NCBI GenBank assembly: GCA_003152995.1
Contig: PMBR01000134.1
Location: forward strand, 1-41,325
From: Chloroflexota bacterium
GTDB lineage: Bacteria > Chloroflexota > Limnocylindria > Limnocylindrales > CSP1-4
Direction of reading: 5' to 3'
Length of the DNA: 41,325 bases
Shown: piece by piece, positions 26,464 through 36,251 of the stretch
How the letters are laid out: each line of letters opens with the position of its first letter
Numbering within the stretch: the stretch's first letter is position 1
The notes under the pieces: model-generated
What the model saw: only the letters and a program-made list of their open reading frames with translations
Database searches by the model: none
Told to the model about the DNA's origin: nothing
Made by a program: the position numbers and the translations under genes

Positions 26464-27186
26464 CTAGAACGTCCGCGAGTAGAGCGCGTATCGGTAGTCG
26501 ACCACGAGCCCGTGGTGCTCGGCCAGCAGCTCGTCGGCCAGGTTCGGCGGGAACTCGAGCCGCACCACCCGCTCGAGATCCGCGCGGCCCGCGAAGCGCC
26601 ACTCGGACTGGATTCTGGTCAGGGCGAATCCAGCATCGCGCCAGAACTCCTCGACATCGTCTGGATTCCGTCCGCCGTCGAGTTCTGCGCGACGCAGCCA
26701 CGACGCGAACGTGCCGCTGCGGAGGTCGTTGTCGATGACGAACGCCGTTCCGCCTGGCCGTAGCACGCGCGCCATCTCACCGACGCCACGTTCGGAGTCA
26801 GGTCCCCAGAAGTAGGCGAATCGCGCGTGGACGATGTCGACCGAGGCGTCGCGAAGGGGGATCGACTCGGCCGAGCCAACGAGCACCGAAGCGTTCAGAA
26901 CGCCGAGCCGGGCGCATCGAGCCATCGCCATGAGCCGCGACTGGTCGTGTGGCTCGACCGCGAACACGTGCCGCGCGGTCGCCGCAAAGGCGGGCACGTG
27001 ATAGCCGGTCCCGGCTCCGAGATCGACGAGATCACGCCCCGCCCAGTCGGCGATATTGCGCATGGCGTCCTCGATCCGCCCTTCCGGATCGACCGCTCGG
27101 TTCTCGATCTCGTAGGTCTCCGGATCGCTCTGAATATTCAGCGATGGATGGACACCGGGCAGCCAGTCGCGAGAAGGCGTCGTCAT
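26464..27186 (-). CDS. Class I SAM-dependent methyltransferase
   Basis: VDLGAGTGYHVPAFAATARHVFAVEPH, DASVDIVHARFAYFW, EMARVLRPGGTAFVIDND. Confidence 0.92.
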   Translation of the reverse strand: MTTPSRDWLPGVHPSLNIQSDPETYEIENRAVDPEGRIEDAMRNIADWAGRDLVDLGAGTGYHVPAFAATARHVFAVEPHDQSRLMAMARCARLGVLNASVLVGSAESIPLRDASVDIVHARFAYFWGPDSERGVGEMARVLRPGGTAFVIDNDLRSGTFASWLRRAELDGGRNPDDVEEFWRDAGFALTRIQSEWRFAGRADLERVVRLEFPPNLADELLAEHHGLVVDYRYALYSRTF

Positions 27187-27353
27187 GCAGGCGATTCTGA
27201 CGCAACCCCGGGCGGGCCGTTATCGCGTCGACGATTGTCGGGAAGGCGCGGGGTGGGGGAGTCGAGCCTGGGTCGCCAACCGCCGGAACCCGTCGCCGTC
27301 GCCGATCAAGGCTGCCGACGCGGCCCGAGAGGACGCGCCTGCGGCAAGGGGAG

Positions 27354-27428
27354 TGGAGCCGCCTCAGGGACTCGAACCCTGGACCTGTTGTTTACGAAAC
27401 AACTGCTCTACCACTGAGCTAAGGCGGC
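27354..27428 (-). tRNA. tRNA-Thr (anticodon CGT), CCA encoded
   Basis: Minus strand GCCGCCTTAGCTCAGTGGTAGAGCAGTTGTTTCGTAAACAACAGGTCCAGGGTTCGAGTCCCTGAGGCGGCTCCA folds as a cloverleaf; anticodon-loop TTCGTAA. Confidence 0.95.
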
Positions 27429-27556
27429 GCGAGCGGGATGGTATCACGACCGCTCGACGCCATCGAACCTCGCGACGCCGGAGCGAGTCCAGTAAGCGAG
27501 TAATCGTGGCCTGATTGGGGGGAGCTTTGGACTGCTCCGGTGGGTAGGATGTGCGC

Positions 27557-29704
27557 ATGAAGATCCCCGCCCGGCTCCGCTCGTTCATTTGGCCCGCGTT
27601 CCTGGCCGGAGCGCTGTTGCTGCTGGTTGCCCCGGCCGCCCTGGCCCAGCCCCCGAAGCTGACGGATCAGGTCACGGACCAGACCGGAACCATTGGGTCG
27701 GGCAAGGCGGCGGTCGAGGATTCGCTCGCCAATCTGCTCGATAGAGCCAACGTCCAGCTATGGGTCGTCTTCGTCTCGACCACCGACGGCAGCACGGCGC
27801 AGGACTTCGCGCGCTCGACCTACGAATCCAACGGCCTGGGCGGGAACGACATGGTTCTGCTGGTTGCGGTGAACGACCACCGCTACGGCTGGTGGGAGGA
27901 CACTCGAGCTGGGTCGAGCGACACCGGCAACGCCACCGGCCTCCCCGGAACCACGATCGACTCCCTGGGCAGCGACAACCTGGACCCGAGCTTCAAGCAG
28001 GGCGACTACTCGGGGGGTGTCGTCAACTTCGCCAACGCGCTCCAGCAGGCCGTGGTATCGGGTTCGAAACCTTCCGCGGTGGCCACGGGCACCGGCAGCT
28101 CAGCGCCGGGCGGCACGACCTCGTCCGGCGGCGATCTCGGCGGCCTCCTGCTCTTCCTGGGCGTGATTCTCGTATTCATCGGTGTGGTCGTCGTCATCGT
28201 GCGGCTGCGGGCGTGGCGGTTGTCCCACCTCAGCGCGGAAGAGCGCGACAGGCAGACCGGCGACCTGGCGCGTCAGGCCAACAAGCTTCTGGTCGACACG
28301 GACGACGCCATCACTGCGGCCAAGCAGGAGCTCGGCTTCGCCCAGGCCGAGTTCTCGGACGCCGACTGCGCGCCCTTCGCGACCGCCCTCGACAAGGCCC
28401 AGGACGAACTCAAGCAGGCGTTCACGCTGCGCCAGCAGCTCGACGATGCCACGCCTGAGGATCCGCCGACCAAGATCCAGATGTACAACTCGATCATCGC
28501 CCACTGTCAGACGGCGGGCGCCGTGATCGACGAGCAGCACAAGCGACTGCAGGCGCTGCGCGACCTGGAGAAGACCGCTCCGGCGGCCCTCGCGAGTCTG
28601 GACAAGGCGATCGACGATCTGCAGGCGCGGCTGCCGGCGATCAACGCGGCGATGCAGACCCTCTCGGGCTACGCGCCGGCGAGCTGGGCTTCGGTCAAGG
28701 GCAACCCCGAGGAGGCCGACAAGCGCGGCGCCTTTGCCGAGGATCAGATCAGGAAGGGCAAGGCCGCGCTGGCACAAACGCCCCCGAACAACGTCGACGC
28801 GGCCAGTGCGGCGCGGGCGGCCCAGGAATCCGTTGCCCAGGCCAACCAACTCCTCGACGCGGTCGAGACCCAAGCCACGGCTCTCGAGGACGCGCGGTCG
28901 AAACTGGCCGGTGAGCTGGCCGCGGCGCAGGCGGACATCGAGGCGGCCAAAGCCGCTGCCAATGCCGCTGCGAATGCCGGGGCGGCCGATCCGACGCTCG
29001 CCGGTCAGCTGGCCCAGGCCACGACCCTTCTCGCGCAGGTACAGGCCCAGGCCGCGGCCGCGCCGCCGGATCCGATCGCGGCTCTCAAGGCCGCGCAGAG
29101 TGCGCACGCGACGGCCGACACGGTCCTCGCCGGCGAGCGCGAGGCCTCGGAACAGAAGGCTCGCAACCAGGCCGCCTTCACCGCCGCGCGAGTGTCGGCT
29201 GCCTCGAGCATCGCCCAGGCCGACGGCTTCCTGACCGCCCGGCGCAGCGCCATCGGGACCTCGGCCCGCACCCGGCTGGTGGAAGCCCAACGCCATCTCG
29301 CGCAGGCGGACGCGATGGCCTCGACGGACCTGGCCGGCGCCGCCAACGAAGCACGCACGGCCGACAGCATGGCCGACGATGCCTACAGCCAGGCCCAGTC
29401 GGACTTCGGCGGACTGGGCGGTGGCGGCGGAATGGGCGGCGGCTACGGCCCGGGCGGGGGCGGCGGTTCGAACCTGGCCGGCTCGATCCTGGGCGGAATC
29501 ATCGGCGGTGTCATTGCCGGCGGCGGACGCCGCGGCGGTGGCTTCGGCGGTGGCTTCGGCGGCACGCCGTGGGGTTCCGGCGGCGGATGGACCGGCGGCG
29601 GTGGCGGCGGATTCGGAGGCTTCGGCGGCGGTGGCCACGGAGGTGGCGGCGGCTGGAGCGGAGGTGGTGGTGGCGGTGGCCACGGAGGCGGCGGCGGCTG
29701 GTAG
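27557..29704 (+). CDS. TPM-domain membrane protein with Ala-rich coiled-coil region and Gly-rich tail
   Basis: Signal peptide, then VTDQTGTIGSGKAAVEDSLANLLDRANVQLWVVFVSTTDG..NGLGGNDMVLLVAVNDHRYGWWE, TM, long helical region, Gly-rich C terminus. Confidence 0.88.
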   Translation: MKIPARLRSFIWPAFLAGALLLLVAPAALAQPPKLTDQVTDQTGTIGSGKAAVEDSLANLLDRANVQLWVVFVSTTDGSTAQDFARSTYESNGLGGNDMVLLVAVNDHRYGWWEDTRAGSSDTGNATGLPGTTIDSLGSDNLDPSFKQGDYSGGVVNFANALQQAVVSGSKPSAVATGTGSSAPGGTTSSGGDLGGLLLFLGVILVFIGVVVVIVRLRAWRLSHLSAEERDRQTGDLARQANKLLVDTDDAITAAKQELGFAQAEFSDADCAPFATALDKAQDELKQAFTLRQQLDDATPEDPPTKIQMYNSIIAHCQTAGAVIDEQHKRLQALRDLEKTAPAALASLDKAIDDLQARLPAINAAMQTLSGYAPASWASVKGNPEEADKRGAFAEDQIRKGKAALAQTPPNNVDAASAARAAQESVAQANQLLDAVETQATALEDARSKLAGELAAAQADIEAAKAAANAAANAGAADPTLAGQLAQATTLLAQVQAQAAAAPPDPIAALKAAQSAHATADTVLAGEREASEQKARNQAAFTAARVSAASSIAQADGFLTARRSAIGTSARTRLVEAQRHLAQADAMASTDLAGAANEARTADSMADDAYSQAQSDFGGLGGGGGMGGGYGPGGGGGSNLAGSILGGIIGGVIAGGGRRGGGFGGGFGGTPWGSGGGWTGGGGGGFGGFGGGGHGGGGGWSGGGGGGGHGGGGGW

Positions 29705-29779
29705 AACTCGCGGCCTCAGCACCTGCGGCGCATAGACTTACGTTCAACAGTCCAGACGATTTGAAGGGAGATCCAATCG

Positions 29780-30493
29780 ATGGCTCAGACGACGATCCTC
29801 GGGCGTGTCGGACAGCTGCTTCGGGCGAATATCAACTCCATGCTCGATGGCGCCGAAGACCCGGAGAAGATGCTCGACCAGCTGGTTCGGGACTTCACCA
29901 ACAACATGAGCGATGCGGAGGACGCAGTCGCCCAGACCATCGGCAACCTGCGCATGGTCCAGGACGATGCAAAGGAAGCCCACGACGCCGCAATCGACTG
30001 GGGCAACAAGGCTGCCGTCGCATCCAAGAAGGCCGACGAATTGCGAGCGGCCGGCAGCACCTCCGACGCCGACAAGTTCGACAGCCTGGCCAAGCTGGCG
30101 CTTGGTCGCCAGATCAGTTTCGAGACCCAGGGCCAGACCTTCGACACTCAAATCGCGCAGCAATCCGCGCTGGTCGACCAGCTCAAGGACGGCCTCAACA
30201 AGATGGCCGTGCGGCGTGATGAGCTGGTCCAGAAGCGCGACGAGCTGGTCGCTCGGGCCAAGATGGCGAAGGCCCAGACGCAGGTTCAGACGACGCTCAA
30301 GAACGTGTCCGTCATGGACCCGACGAGCGAACTGAGCCAGTACGAGGACAAGGTCCGGCACCAGGAGGCGATGGCCCAGGGCCTGGCCGAGGTGAACGCC
30401 AACTCCGTCGACGACCAGTTTGCGTCGCTACAGGGCGACGAGGACTCAGCCGAAGTGGATGCTCGGCTGGCGGCCCTCAAGGCGGCCAAGTAG
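29780..30493 (+). CDS. pspA: PspA/IM30 family protein
   Basis: ILGRVGQLLRANINSMLDGAEDPEKMLDQLVRDF.. followed by coiled-coil throughout; length 237 aa. Confidence 0.93.
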   Translation: MAQTTILGRVGQLLRANINSMLDGAEDPEKMLDQLVRDFTNNMSDAEDAVAQTIGNLRMVQDDAKEAHDAAIDWGNKAAVASKKADELRAAGSTSDADKFDSLAKLALGRQISFETQGQTFDTQIAQQSALVDQLKDGLNKMAVRRDELVQKRDELVARAKMAKAQTQVQTTLKNVSVMDPTSELSQYEDKVRHQEAMAQGLAEVNANSVDDQFASLQGDEDSAEVDARLAALKAAK

Positions 30494-30525
30494 GTCGTAG
30501 CCGCACCCGTATCGTCCCGATTTCC

Positions 30526-30550
30526 GACGGGGCAGGTCGTCTGCCCCGTC
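30526..30550 (+). terminator. Hairpin downstream of pspA
   Basis: Perfect 10-bp stem GACGGGGCAG / CTGCCCCGTC with a 5-nt loop; no clear T tract. Confidence 0.5.
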
Positions 30551-30556
30551 CGGCGG

Positions 30557-30841
30557 TCAGCGGGTCGCGGCCAGCGAGCGGAGCGCGGCTGCCTCGCCTG
30601 TCAGAACCCCGGCCCGCCACTCCAGGTATTGGGCGTGGCGAGTCAGCTCGTCAGGCGAGGCGTCGGCCGTCGTCCTCGTCGCCTCGGCGCCGCGGCAGTC
30701 CTGCGGGAGCTCACCACTGTCGTGGATTGGAATGAACGCCGGCGCGTCCGCGCCGACCGGTTCGGCGGCGGGCGCCTCTCCGCCCATGGCCTGGGCGATT
30801 GCCTCTTCGAGGTGCTGTTCCTTCAACTCTGCAACGTCCAT
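30557..30841 (-). CDS. Small hypothetical protein
   Basis: 94-aa ORF MDVAELKEQHLEEAIAQAMGGEAP..; fills an otherwise empty interval. Confidence 0.45.
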   Translation of the reverse strand: MDVAELKEQHLEEAIAQAMGGEAPAAEPVGADAPAFIPIHDSGELPQDCRGAEATRTTADASPDELTRHAQYLEWRAGVLTGEAAALRSLAATR

Positions 30842-31024
30842 CTTCGTCTCCCTGACGCTCGCCGTGATGCCGGGCCAATGGCGAACGGTCCTTCAGATGG
30901 CGCGGCCTGGTCCCCAGACTGCGCTTGCGGAGCCGACGGCGAGAGGATGGAAACCCTCGGTGTCATCGCCGAGTGAGATATGGTCGGGTGAGCGTGGCGC
31001 CGCGGCCAGCTCGCGACCGCCTGG

Positions 31025-31633
31025 CTAGCGATCTCCCTCGATCCAGCCCTGCCGTTGGGCCACGCGTACCAGCGAGGTCCGGCTCGTCACGTCGTAGCGG
31101 TCGAACATCCGCCGGAGCTGGCTCTCGACCGTCTTCACTCGAAGGGACAGGCGTTCGGCGATCTCGGAGTTGGCCTGGCCTTCGGCTACCAGCGCCAGGA
31201 TTTGGGCCTCGCGCGGCGTCGGCGGGCGTAGCGCCGTACGCACGGCTCGGCGGACGTCGTCGGGGAAGGCCGTGCCTCCGGCGGCAACCGACCGCACGGC
31301 CTTGAGGACCTGCTCGATCGTGGCCATTTTCGAGAGGTAGCCTTTCGCCCCGTGTTCGACTGCGGCGACGTAGTAGCTCGGGTACGAGTACGCGCTCAGC
31401 ATGATGAATGCCGGGCCGGGTGTGTGACGGGCGAGAACCTCGAGGCCGTCCACGGTCCCCGCCAGCCGGATGTCGCACAGGATGACGTCGGGCGATTGCG
31501 TTTGGATCAGGCGATCGGCGGAGACGCTGTCCGGCGCCGTCCCGACAACGGTCACGTCGAGTTCGCCCCGCAGAAGAGCCGCGAGCCCTTCGGCGATGGC
31601 GGGATGATCCTCGATGATCGCGAGCCGGATCAC
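31025..31633 (-). CDS. NarL/FixJ-family response regulator
   Basis: Receiver (RLAIIEDHPAIAEGL, VILCDIRL, GYLSK) plus LuxR-type HTH (LTPREAQILALVAEGQANSEIAERLSLRVKTVESQLRRMF pattern). GTG start overlaps the upstream stop (GTGA). Confidence 0.92.
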   Translation of the reverse strand: MIRLAIIEDHPAIAEGLAALLRGELDVTVVGTAPDSVSADRLIQTQSPDVILCDIRLAGTVDGLEVLARHTPGPAFIMLSAYSYPSYYVAAVEHGAKGYLSKMATIEQVLKAVRSVAAGGTAFPDDVRRAVRTALRPPTPREAQILALVAEGQANSEIAERLSLRVKTVESQLRRMFDRYDVTSRTSLVRVAQRQGWIEGDR

Positions 31634-34600
31634 GTTCCAGCCTTGGCCGCCGGGTGCGCTACCCGAGCCTTGGATTTGCCGAGTGGGAGTCGTACGACGA
31701 TCGTCGTTCCTTCAGCCAGGCTCGACTCGGCTTCGATCGTTCCGCCGTGCGCGGTCACTATCTCGCGCGCGAGGTAGAGCCCGAGACCGAGCCCCGCCGA
31801 CGGCTTGTGGCCGAGCCGCGTATAGGGTTGGAACAGCAACGGCATCAAGCTCGGGGCGATCCCGGGGCCGTGGTCGCAGACTTCCACGACGGCGACCGAG
31901 CCGGTCCGACGCACTGTTACGTCTATGGTCGGCGACGTGGCCGCGTGCTCGACGGCGTTTGCGAGAAGATTGGCGAACACCTGCCCCAGACGACCGGCAT
32001 CCGCCTGGATGAGTATCGGCCCGGGAGGCGGAGAAACCCGGATCTCGGGGGCCTTCGGTAGTGCTTCGGCGACCTCGACGGCATCGTGCACGACCTCGAG
32101 GAGATTGATCGGCGCGAGGGATAGCTGAAATCGACCGGCCTGGATGCGGCTCACGTCGAAGAGGCGTTCGATGAGCACCCCGATGTTCCTGGTCTGGACG
32201 AGGGCCCGGTCCGTATAGGTTCGGGCCTGCGCCGAACTGGTTGGGCCGAGGTTGCGCTCCACGAGCTGGAGGTATCCGTGGAGGGCGGCCACCGGGGTTT
32301 TGAGCTCGTGGCCCGCGGCGGCCATCAACCGCTCCAGGCTCAGCCGCATCGTCCGCTCGGACAGATCGCGGATCGCGATTACCCCGCCCCAGGTCCGGTC
32401 CTCGGCGGTCAGCGGCTCTGCCACGGCCTCGAACCAACGACGCTTTCCCCCCGGCCTGGCCACCGCGAACTCCATCCGGAATCGTTCCCCCCGGGCGGCG
32501 CGCTGCTGCGGCCGGTCGGCCGGCGGAATCGGGAGGCCGGCGGCGTCCTCGGACTCGATCTCGGCATCGCCACCGAAGAGCCGATCGTACGCGTCGTTGG
32601 TCGCCACGATCCGGCCTTCATGGTCGACCGCCACGACCGCATCGCCGAGGCTGGCCATGATCGATTGGAGGCGATCGTGCTCCTCCTGGAGGCTCAGCCT
32701 CTGCTGCTCGAGCGCCACCGTCTGGACACTGAGTTCCTCGGTGCGCGTGGCCAGGTCTTCGTTCGCGACTCGCAGCTCCTCGACGCTCGCCGTCAGCTCC
32801 TCGTTGAGGGTTTCGAGTTCTTCGTTTGTGGCCTGGAACTCCTCGTTTACAGTTTCAACTTCCTCGCGAGTGGCCTGCGCGTCCTCGCTGGCCAGAAGCA
32901 TCGCTTCGTTGCCGACCCGAAGCTCGGCGACCAGAGCCGTCAGCTCCTCGTTCGCTCGAAGGAGCCGGCCGTTCGTCGCAACCGCCTTGTCGAGTCGCTG
33001 CTTCGTCCGGATCTCGGCGCGGCGTTCTTGTTCCGGCCTCGTCACGTCCGTCAGTTCGACGACGACGCCTTCGATGGCATGCGTCTCGACACGGTAGGGG
33101 CGGACCGTGGCTGCCACGAAATGGGCCGTCTCGCTGGCGGCATCGGTGGGCTCGACCTCGAACACGGCTGAGGTGGTCTTGCCGCTCAGCGCGGCATCGA
33201 TCGCGGCACGGATCGCGCTGGGCGGAAGAACCTCCGCGAGGTGGATGAAATCCTGGTCGTAGGCGGTTCCGTGGATCCCGAGCATTTGGCGTGCCGCGGA
33301 GTTGATGCGCACGATGTAATAGCGCGGATCGACCACAACGATGCCGACACTAAGGTCGAGGAGCAGGCTATCCGCCGACGACGACGAGTCCGCCACGCGC
33401 TGCACGTCGCGATGCGTCACTCGGATGGCCTTGTCGAGCTGGGATTCTCCGCTCCGGCGCAGGCGTAGCAGGGCGGGTCGCATCGGTGGCATCGCGTAGT
33501 TCCCAGGCAGCCGCCGGTAGACTCGCAGATGTCCTTGCTCCGTCTCGAATGGCTCCGGCAGGGCCATGACCGTCTCGGAAGGCCCAAGCGCCAAGCGACC
33601 GCCGGGCCGTAACGAGAATGCGAAAGTCTCGAGCGCGATCCGCTGCATTGCCGTGTTGAAGTAGATCAGGACGTTCCGGCAGAGGAGTAGATCGATCCGA
33701 GGGAATGGCGCTCGCTCGCCGAGATCGTGCTCGCCGAAGACCATGAGGGCACGTAGCCGTTTGGCGACCTCGTAGCCGCCGTCCGATTTCAGGAAGTAGC
33801 GGTCCCGAGCGCCTGCAGGCAAGCCCTTGAGGGCGGTCGGCGGATAAATCCCCCGGCGGGCGAAGGCGACCCCCTCACGGTCGATGTCTGTCGCGAAGAT
33901 CCTGATGTCCGGCCACGGGTGATCCTCGCCGAGCGCTTCGGCCACGATGATGGCCAGGGAATACGCCTCCTCGCCGGTCGAGCAACCGGCCGACCAGAGG
34001 CGCACTTCCCGCCGATCTCGCCTGGCCTCCGCGATCAACTCGGGCAGGACGTGTTCGCGCAGGTAGTCGAAGAGCTTTGGGTCCCGGAAGAACTCAGTGA
34101 CCTTGATCAGAAGGCTGTTGACCAGTCGCGCGTATTCCTCTGGGTCGGACTCCAGATAGGCCGCATAGCCGCCCAGCGTGGGATGGGCTGTGGCATTCAT
34201 GCGGCCGCGTAGCCGCCGCATGATCGTGGCCGGCTTGTAGCTGCCGAAATCTATGCCGCTTCGCTCGTGGATCCGTTCCAGGAGCTCGCGGAGCTCTTCG
34301 TGGTCGGACCCGTCCGCCGGTCGATTGCCGGCCGCCAGGAGGTCGCACAGGACCGATCCGATCGAATCGAGATCCGCCGTCGCGTCTACCAGGGACGGAG
34401 CGATCGAGCTCGGCATGGAGGGGAACATCGCCGTCGCGGGGTTCTCGATGACGACCGTTCCGCCGGCCTGCTTGACGTGCCAGGCGCCCGCGGATCCGTC
34501 GGATCCGCTGCCCGTGAGGATCACTGCGATGAGCCCGGGACCGAAGACGGTGGCCGCACTCTCGAACAGCACGTCGATGGAGGGCGCGACGGCACCGGGC

Positions 34601-35067
34601 CTGGCCGCGCTGAGTCGGAGGTCACCGTGGCTGATCTCCACCAGCCGGTTCGATGGGACGACGAAGATCACGCCGTCCTCCAGGGCCTCCCGCTCCTCGA
34701 CGACTCGGACGGGCAGCGTGGCATGGCGGGCGAGGATTTCGTGCAGGTGGCTCGGGCGGCGCGGGTCCAGATGCTGCGCGATCACGACCGGCGCCGGGAA
34801 GTCGGCCGGCAGGCTCGCCACGAGGCGCGAGAGCGCCTCGATCCCGCCCGCCGATGACCCGATCACCACGAGCTGAGATTCCGTTGGAACCGCCGATGCC
34901 GTCAAGATGTCCCCATTATGGTGCGCGGCCGGAAAGGAATGGGCCCGAGATCGCGGCGGGTCCGCTGGCGAAGCCTGCGCCGATCTCATCAGGCGCTGCA
35001 CCTGGCTCAGCTGCAGCCCGGCCTCCGCGGCTATTAGCCCAAACGATTCCGCGCACAGGGTTTTCAT
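31630..35067 (-). CDS. CheB methylesterase - CheR methyltransferase - PAS - histidine kinase fusion
   Basis: CheB: VVIGSSAGGIEALS, IAQHLDP, ILTGSGSDGSAG. CheR: SLLIKVTEFFRDPKLFDYL, VRLWSAGCSTGEEAYSLA. Long coiled coil, PAS, AGHELKTPVAALHGYLQLVE, GPGIAPS..GLGLGLYLAREIV. The start is one of several possible. Confidence 0.93.
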   Translation of the reverse strand: MKTLCAESFGLIAAEAGLQLSQVQRLMRSAQASPADPPRSRAHSFPAAHHNGDILTASAVPTESQLVVIGSSAGGIEALSRLVASLPADFPAPVVIAQHLDPRRPSHLHEILARHATLPVRVVEEREALEDGVIFVVPSNRLVEISHGDLRLSAARPGAVAPSIDVLFESAATVFGPGLIAVILTGSGSDGSAGAWHVKQAGGTVVIENPATAMFPSMPSSIAPSLVDATADLDSIGSVLCDLLAAGNRPADGSDHEELRELLERIHERSGIDFGSYKPATIMRRLRGRMNATAHPTLGGYAAYLESDPEEYARLVNSLLIKVTEFFRDPKLFDYLREHVLPELIAEARRDRREVRLWSAGCSTGEEAYSLAIIVAEALGEDHPWPDIRIFATDIDREGVAFARRGIYPPTALKGLPAGARDRYFLKSDGGYEVAKRLRALMVFGEHDLGERAPFPRIDLLLCRNVLIYFNTAMQRIALETFAFSLRPGGRLALGPSETVMALPEPFETEQGHLRVYRRLPGNYAMPPMRPALLRLRRSGESQLDKAIRVTHRDVQRVADSSSSADSLLLDLSVGIVVVDPRYYIVRINSAARQMLGIHGTAYDQDFIHLAEVLPPSAIRAAIDAALSGKTTSAVFEVEPTDAASETAHFVAATVRPYRVETHAIEGVVVELTDVTRPEQERRAEIRTKQRLDKAVATNGRLLRANEELTALVAELRVGNEAMLLASEDAQATREEVETVNEEFQATNEELETLNEELTASVEELRVANEDLATRTEELSVQTVALEQQRLSLQEEHDRLQSIMASLGDAVVAVDHEGRIVATNDAYDRLFGGDAEIESEDAAGLPIPPADRPQQRAARGERFRMEFAVARPGGKRRWFEAVAEPLTAEDRTWGGVIAIRDLSERTMRLSLERLMAAAGHELKTPVAALHGYLQLVERNLGPTSSAQARTYTDRALVQTRNIGVLIERLFDVSRIQAGRFQLSLAPINLLEVVHDAVEVAEALPKAPEIRVSPPPGPILIQADAGRLGQVFANLLANAVEHAATSPTIDVTVRRTGSVAVVEVCDHGPGIAPSLMPLLFQPYTRLGHKPSAGLGLGLYLAREIVTAHGGTIEAESSLAEGTTIVVRLPLGKSKARVAHPAAKAGT

Positions 35068-35102
35068 CCTCGCGCGACGCCCCGCGCCCGGTCCAGCATC
35101 GA
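35058..35102 (+). promoter_or_regulatory. Bipartite element GGGTTTTCATCCTCGCGCGA-N12-GGTCCA-N2-ATCG, copy 1 (upstream of 35260 gene)
   Basis: Exact 20-bp match plus a second conserved block at identical spacing to 36252-36296. Confidence 0.5.
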
Positions 35103-35259
35103 ACCGTTGCCATGGGCGCACATGAAAAGGCCATGGCGATGGATCGAGTCGACCGTAGCGTCGCAATTCAGTTACCCGCGGTGGCGCCGGGCCAACAGAC
35201 GGCACGGACGGACAGTCGCGGCACCACTGGCTACGACGCCTGCCTTTAGGGGTGCTTCT

Positions 35260-36099
35260 ATGAATCGTTCGCCAGCGTTCCTGTTCCGGGGCCTCGTCGC
35301 CCTTGTGCTGTTGGTGCCCGTGTCACTGGTCACAACCTTGCCCGCGGCCGCTGCGACGACGATCGCCGCGACGACGACGTGCGGCAACGCTGTCGACAAT
35401 ACGGGCGGTCTCGGCGCTATCTGCGAGGTCACCGTCGTCAACACGATCACCGCCAGCGGCGGATCCGCGAGCGTCACGGTCCGCGAGTGCCACGGCGCCG
35501 CGGGTGCCCCGACGGCGGCTTGCTCGACGAAGACGACCATCCTGACCAAGCCGGTCACCGCAGTGACTCAGTGCAACAACTCGATCAACGGCGGCGGCGG
35601 CACCCTCCGCTGCAGCGTCAAGGTCACGAGCAACTTCTACGGCGGAAGCCCAAGCGCGTCGCCCGCCACGGGGGCAGCGACGATGGTCGTCTCCGTCAAC
35701 CAGTGCGTCGGTTCCGGCGCCAGCGGCATCGTCGGCCAGACGATCAAATGTGACCCATTTCCGGCGAACACAACCGGCGCGGCGATCACCCAGTGCAACC
35801 GTTCGGCCAATGGCGGGACGCTAGTCGGCCTGACCTGCACCGCCACGGGCACGATGGCCTCGGGCCATGTCGTCACGATCCATCAGTGCAACGACTCGGC
35901 CAATGGCGGCGGATCCCTGGTCATCTGCTCCGCCAGCCTGGTCAACACCGCCGTCAACGGCACGCCACCGCCCACCGCTACGGTCACCACTGGCTCGAGC
36001 GACAACTCGGCGCCGCTGTTGCCGCTGCTGGTCCTGCTCGCCTCGGGCGGCCTTGGTGCGGCGGTCGTCATGGCGCGGCGTCGGAGCATGTACCGCTAG
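35260..36099 (+). CDS. Secreted/anchored protein with Cys-paired QCNxSxNGG repeats and C-terminal TM
   Basis: ATG at 35260. Signal peptide, four TCGNAVDN/QCNNSINGG/QCNRSANGG/QCNDSANGG blocks each followed by a second Cys, C-terminal LLPLLVLLASGGLGAAVVMARRRSMYR. Confidence 0.85.
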   Translation: MNRSPAFLFRGLVALVLLVPVSLVTTLPAAAATTIAATTTCGNAVDNTGGLGAICEVTVVNTITASGGSASVTVRECHGAAGAPTAACSTKTTILTKPVTAVTQCNNSINGGGGTLRCSVKVTSNFYGGSPSASPATGAATMVVSVNQCVGSGASGIVGQTIKCDPFPANTTGAAITQCNRSANGGTLVGLTCTATGTMASGHVVTIHQCNDSANGGGSLVICSASLVNTAVNGTPPPTATVTTGSSDNSAPLLPLLVLLASGGLGAAVVMARRRSMYR

Positions 36100-36142
36100 G
36101 CGGACTCGGGTCGCTATGGGGCGACCAAAGCTGACTTGCCAG

Positions 36143-36174
36143 GATCGACGGGCCGCGTTCCCGGCCCGTCGATC
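36143..36174 (+). terminator. Hairpin downstream of the Cys-repeat protein gene
   Basis: 13-bp perfect stem GATCGACGGGCCG / CGGCCCGTCGATC. Confidence 0.6.
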
Positions 36175-36251
36175 TACTTGAGCCGGGGAAGCCCCGCCGA
36201 CGGCCCCCCGAATCGGACTGCCGGAGCTCACACGCGACATCTCTGCGTCGC

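Noticed and set aside
27354-27428. tRNA-Thr as an integration site
   Set aside because: No integrase, phage gene or duplicated tRNA 3' end was seen nearby.
28100-29722. 540-aa minus-strand ORF
   Set aside because: Antisense to the TPM-domain gene; biased composition and no recognisable motifs.
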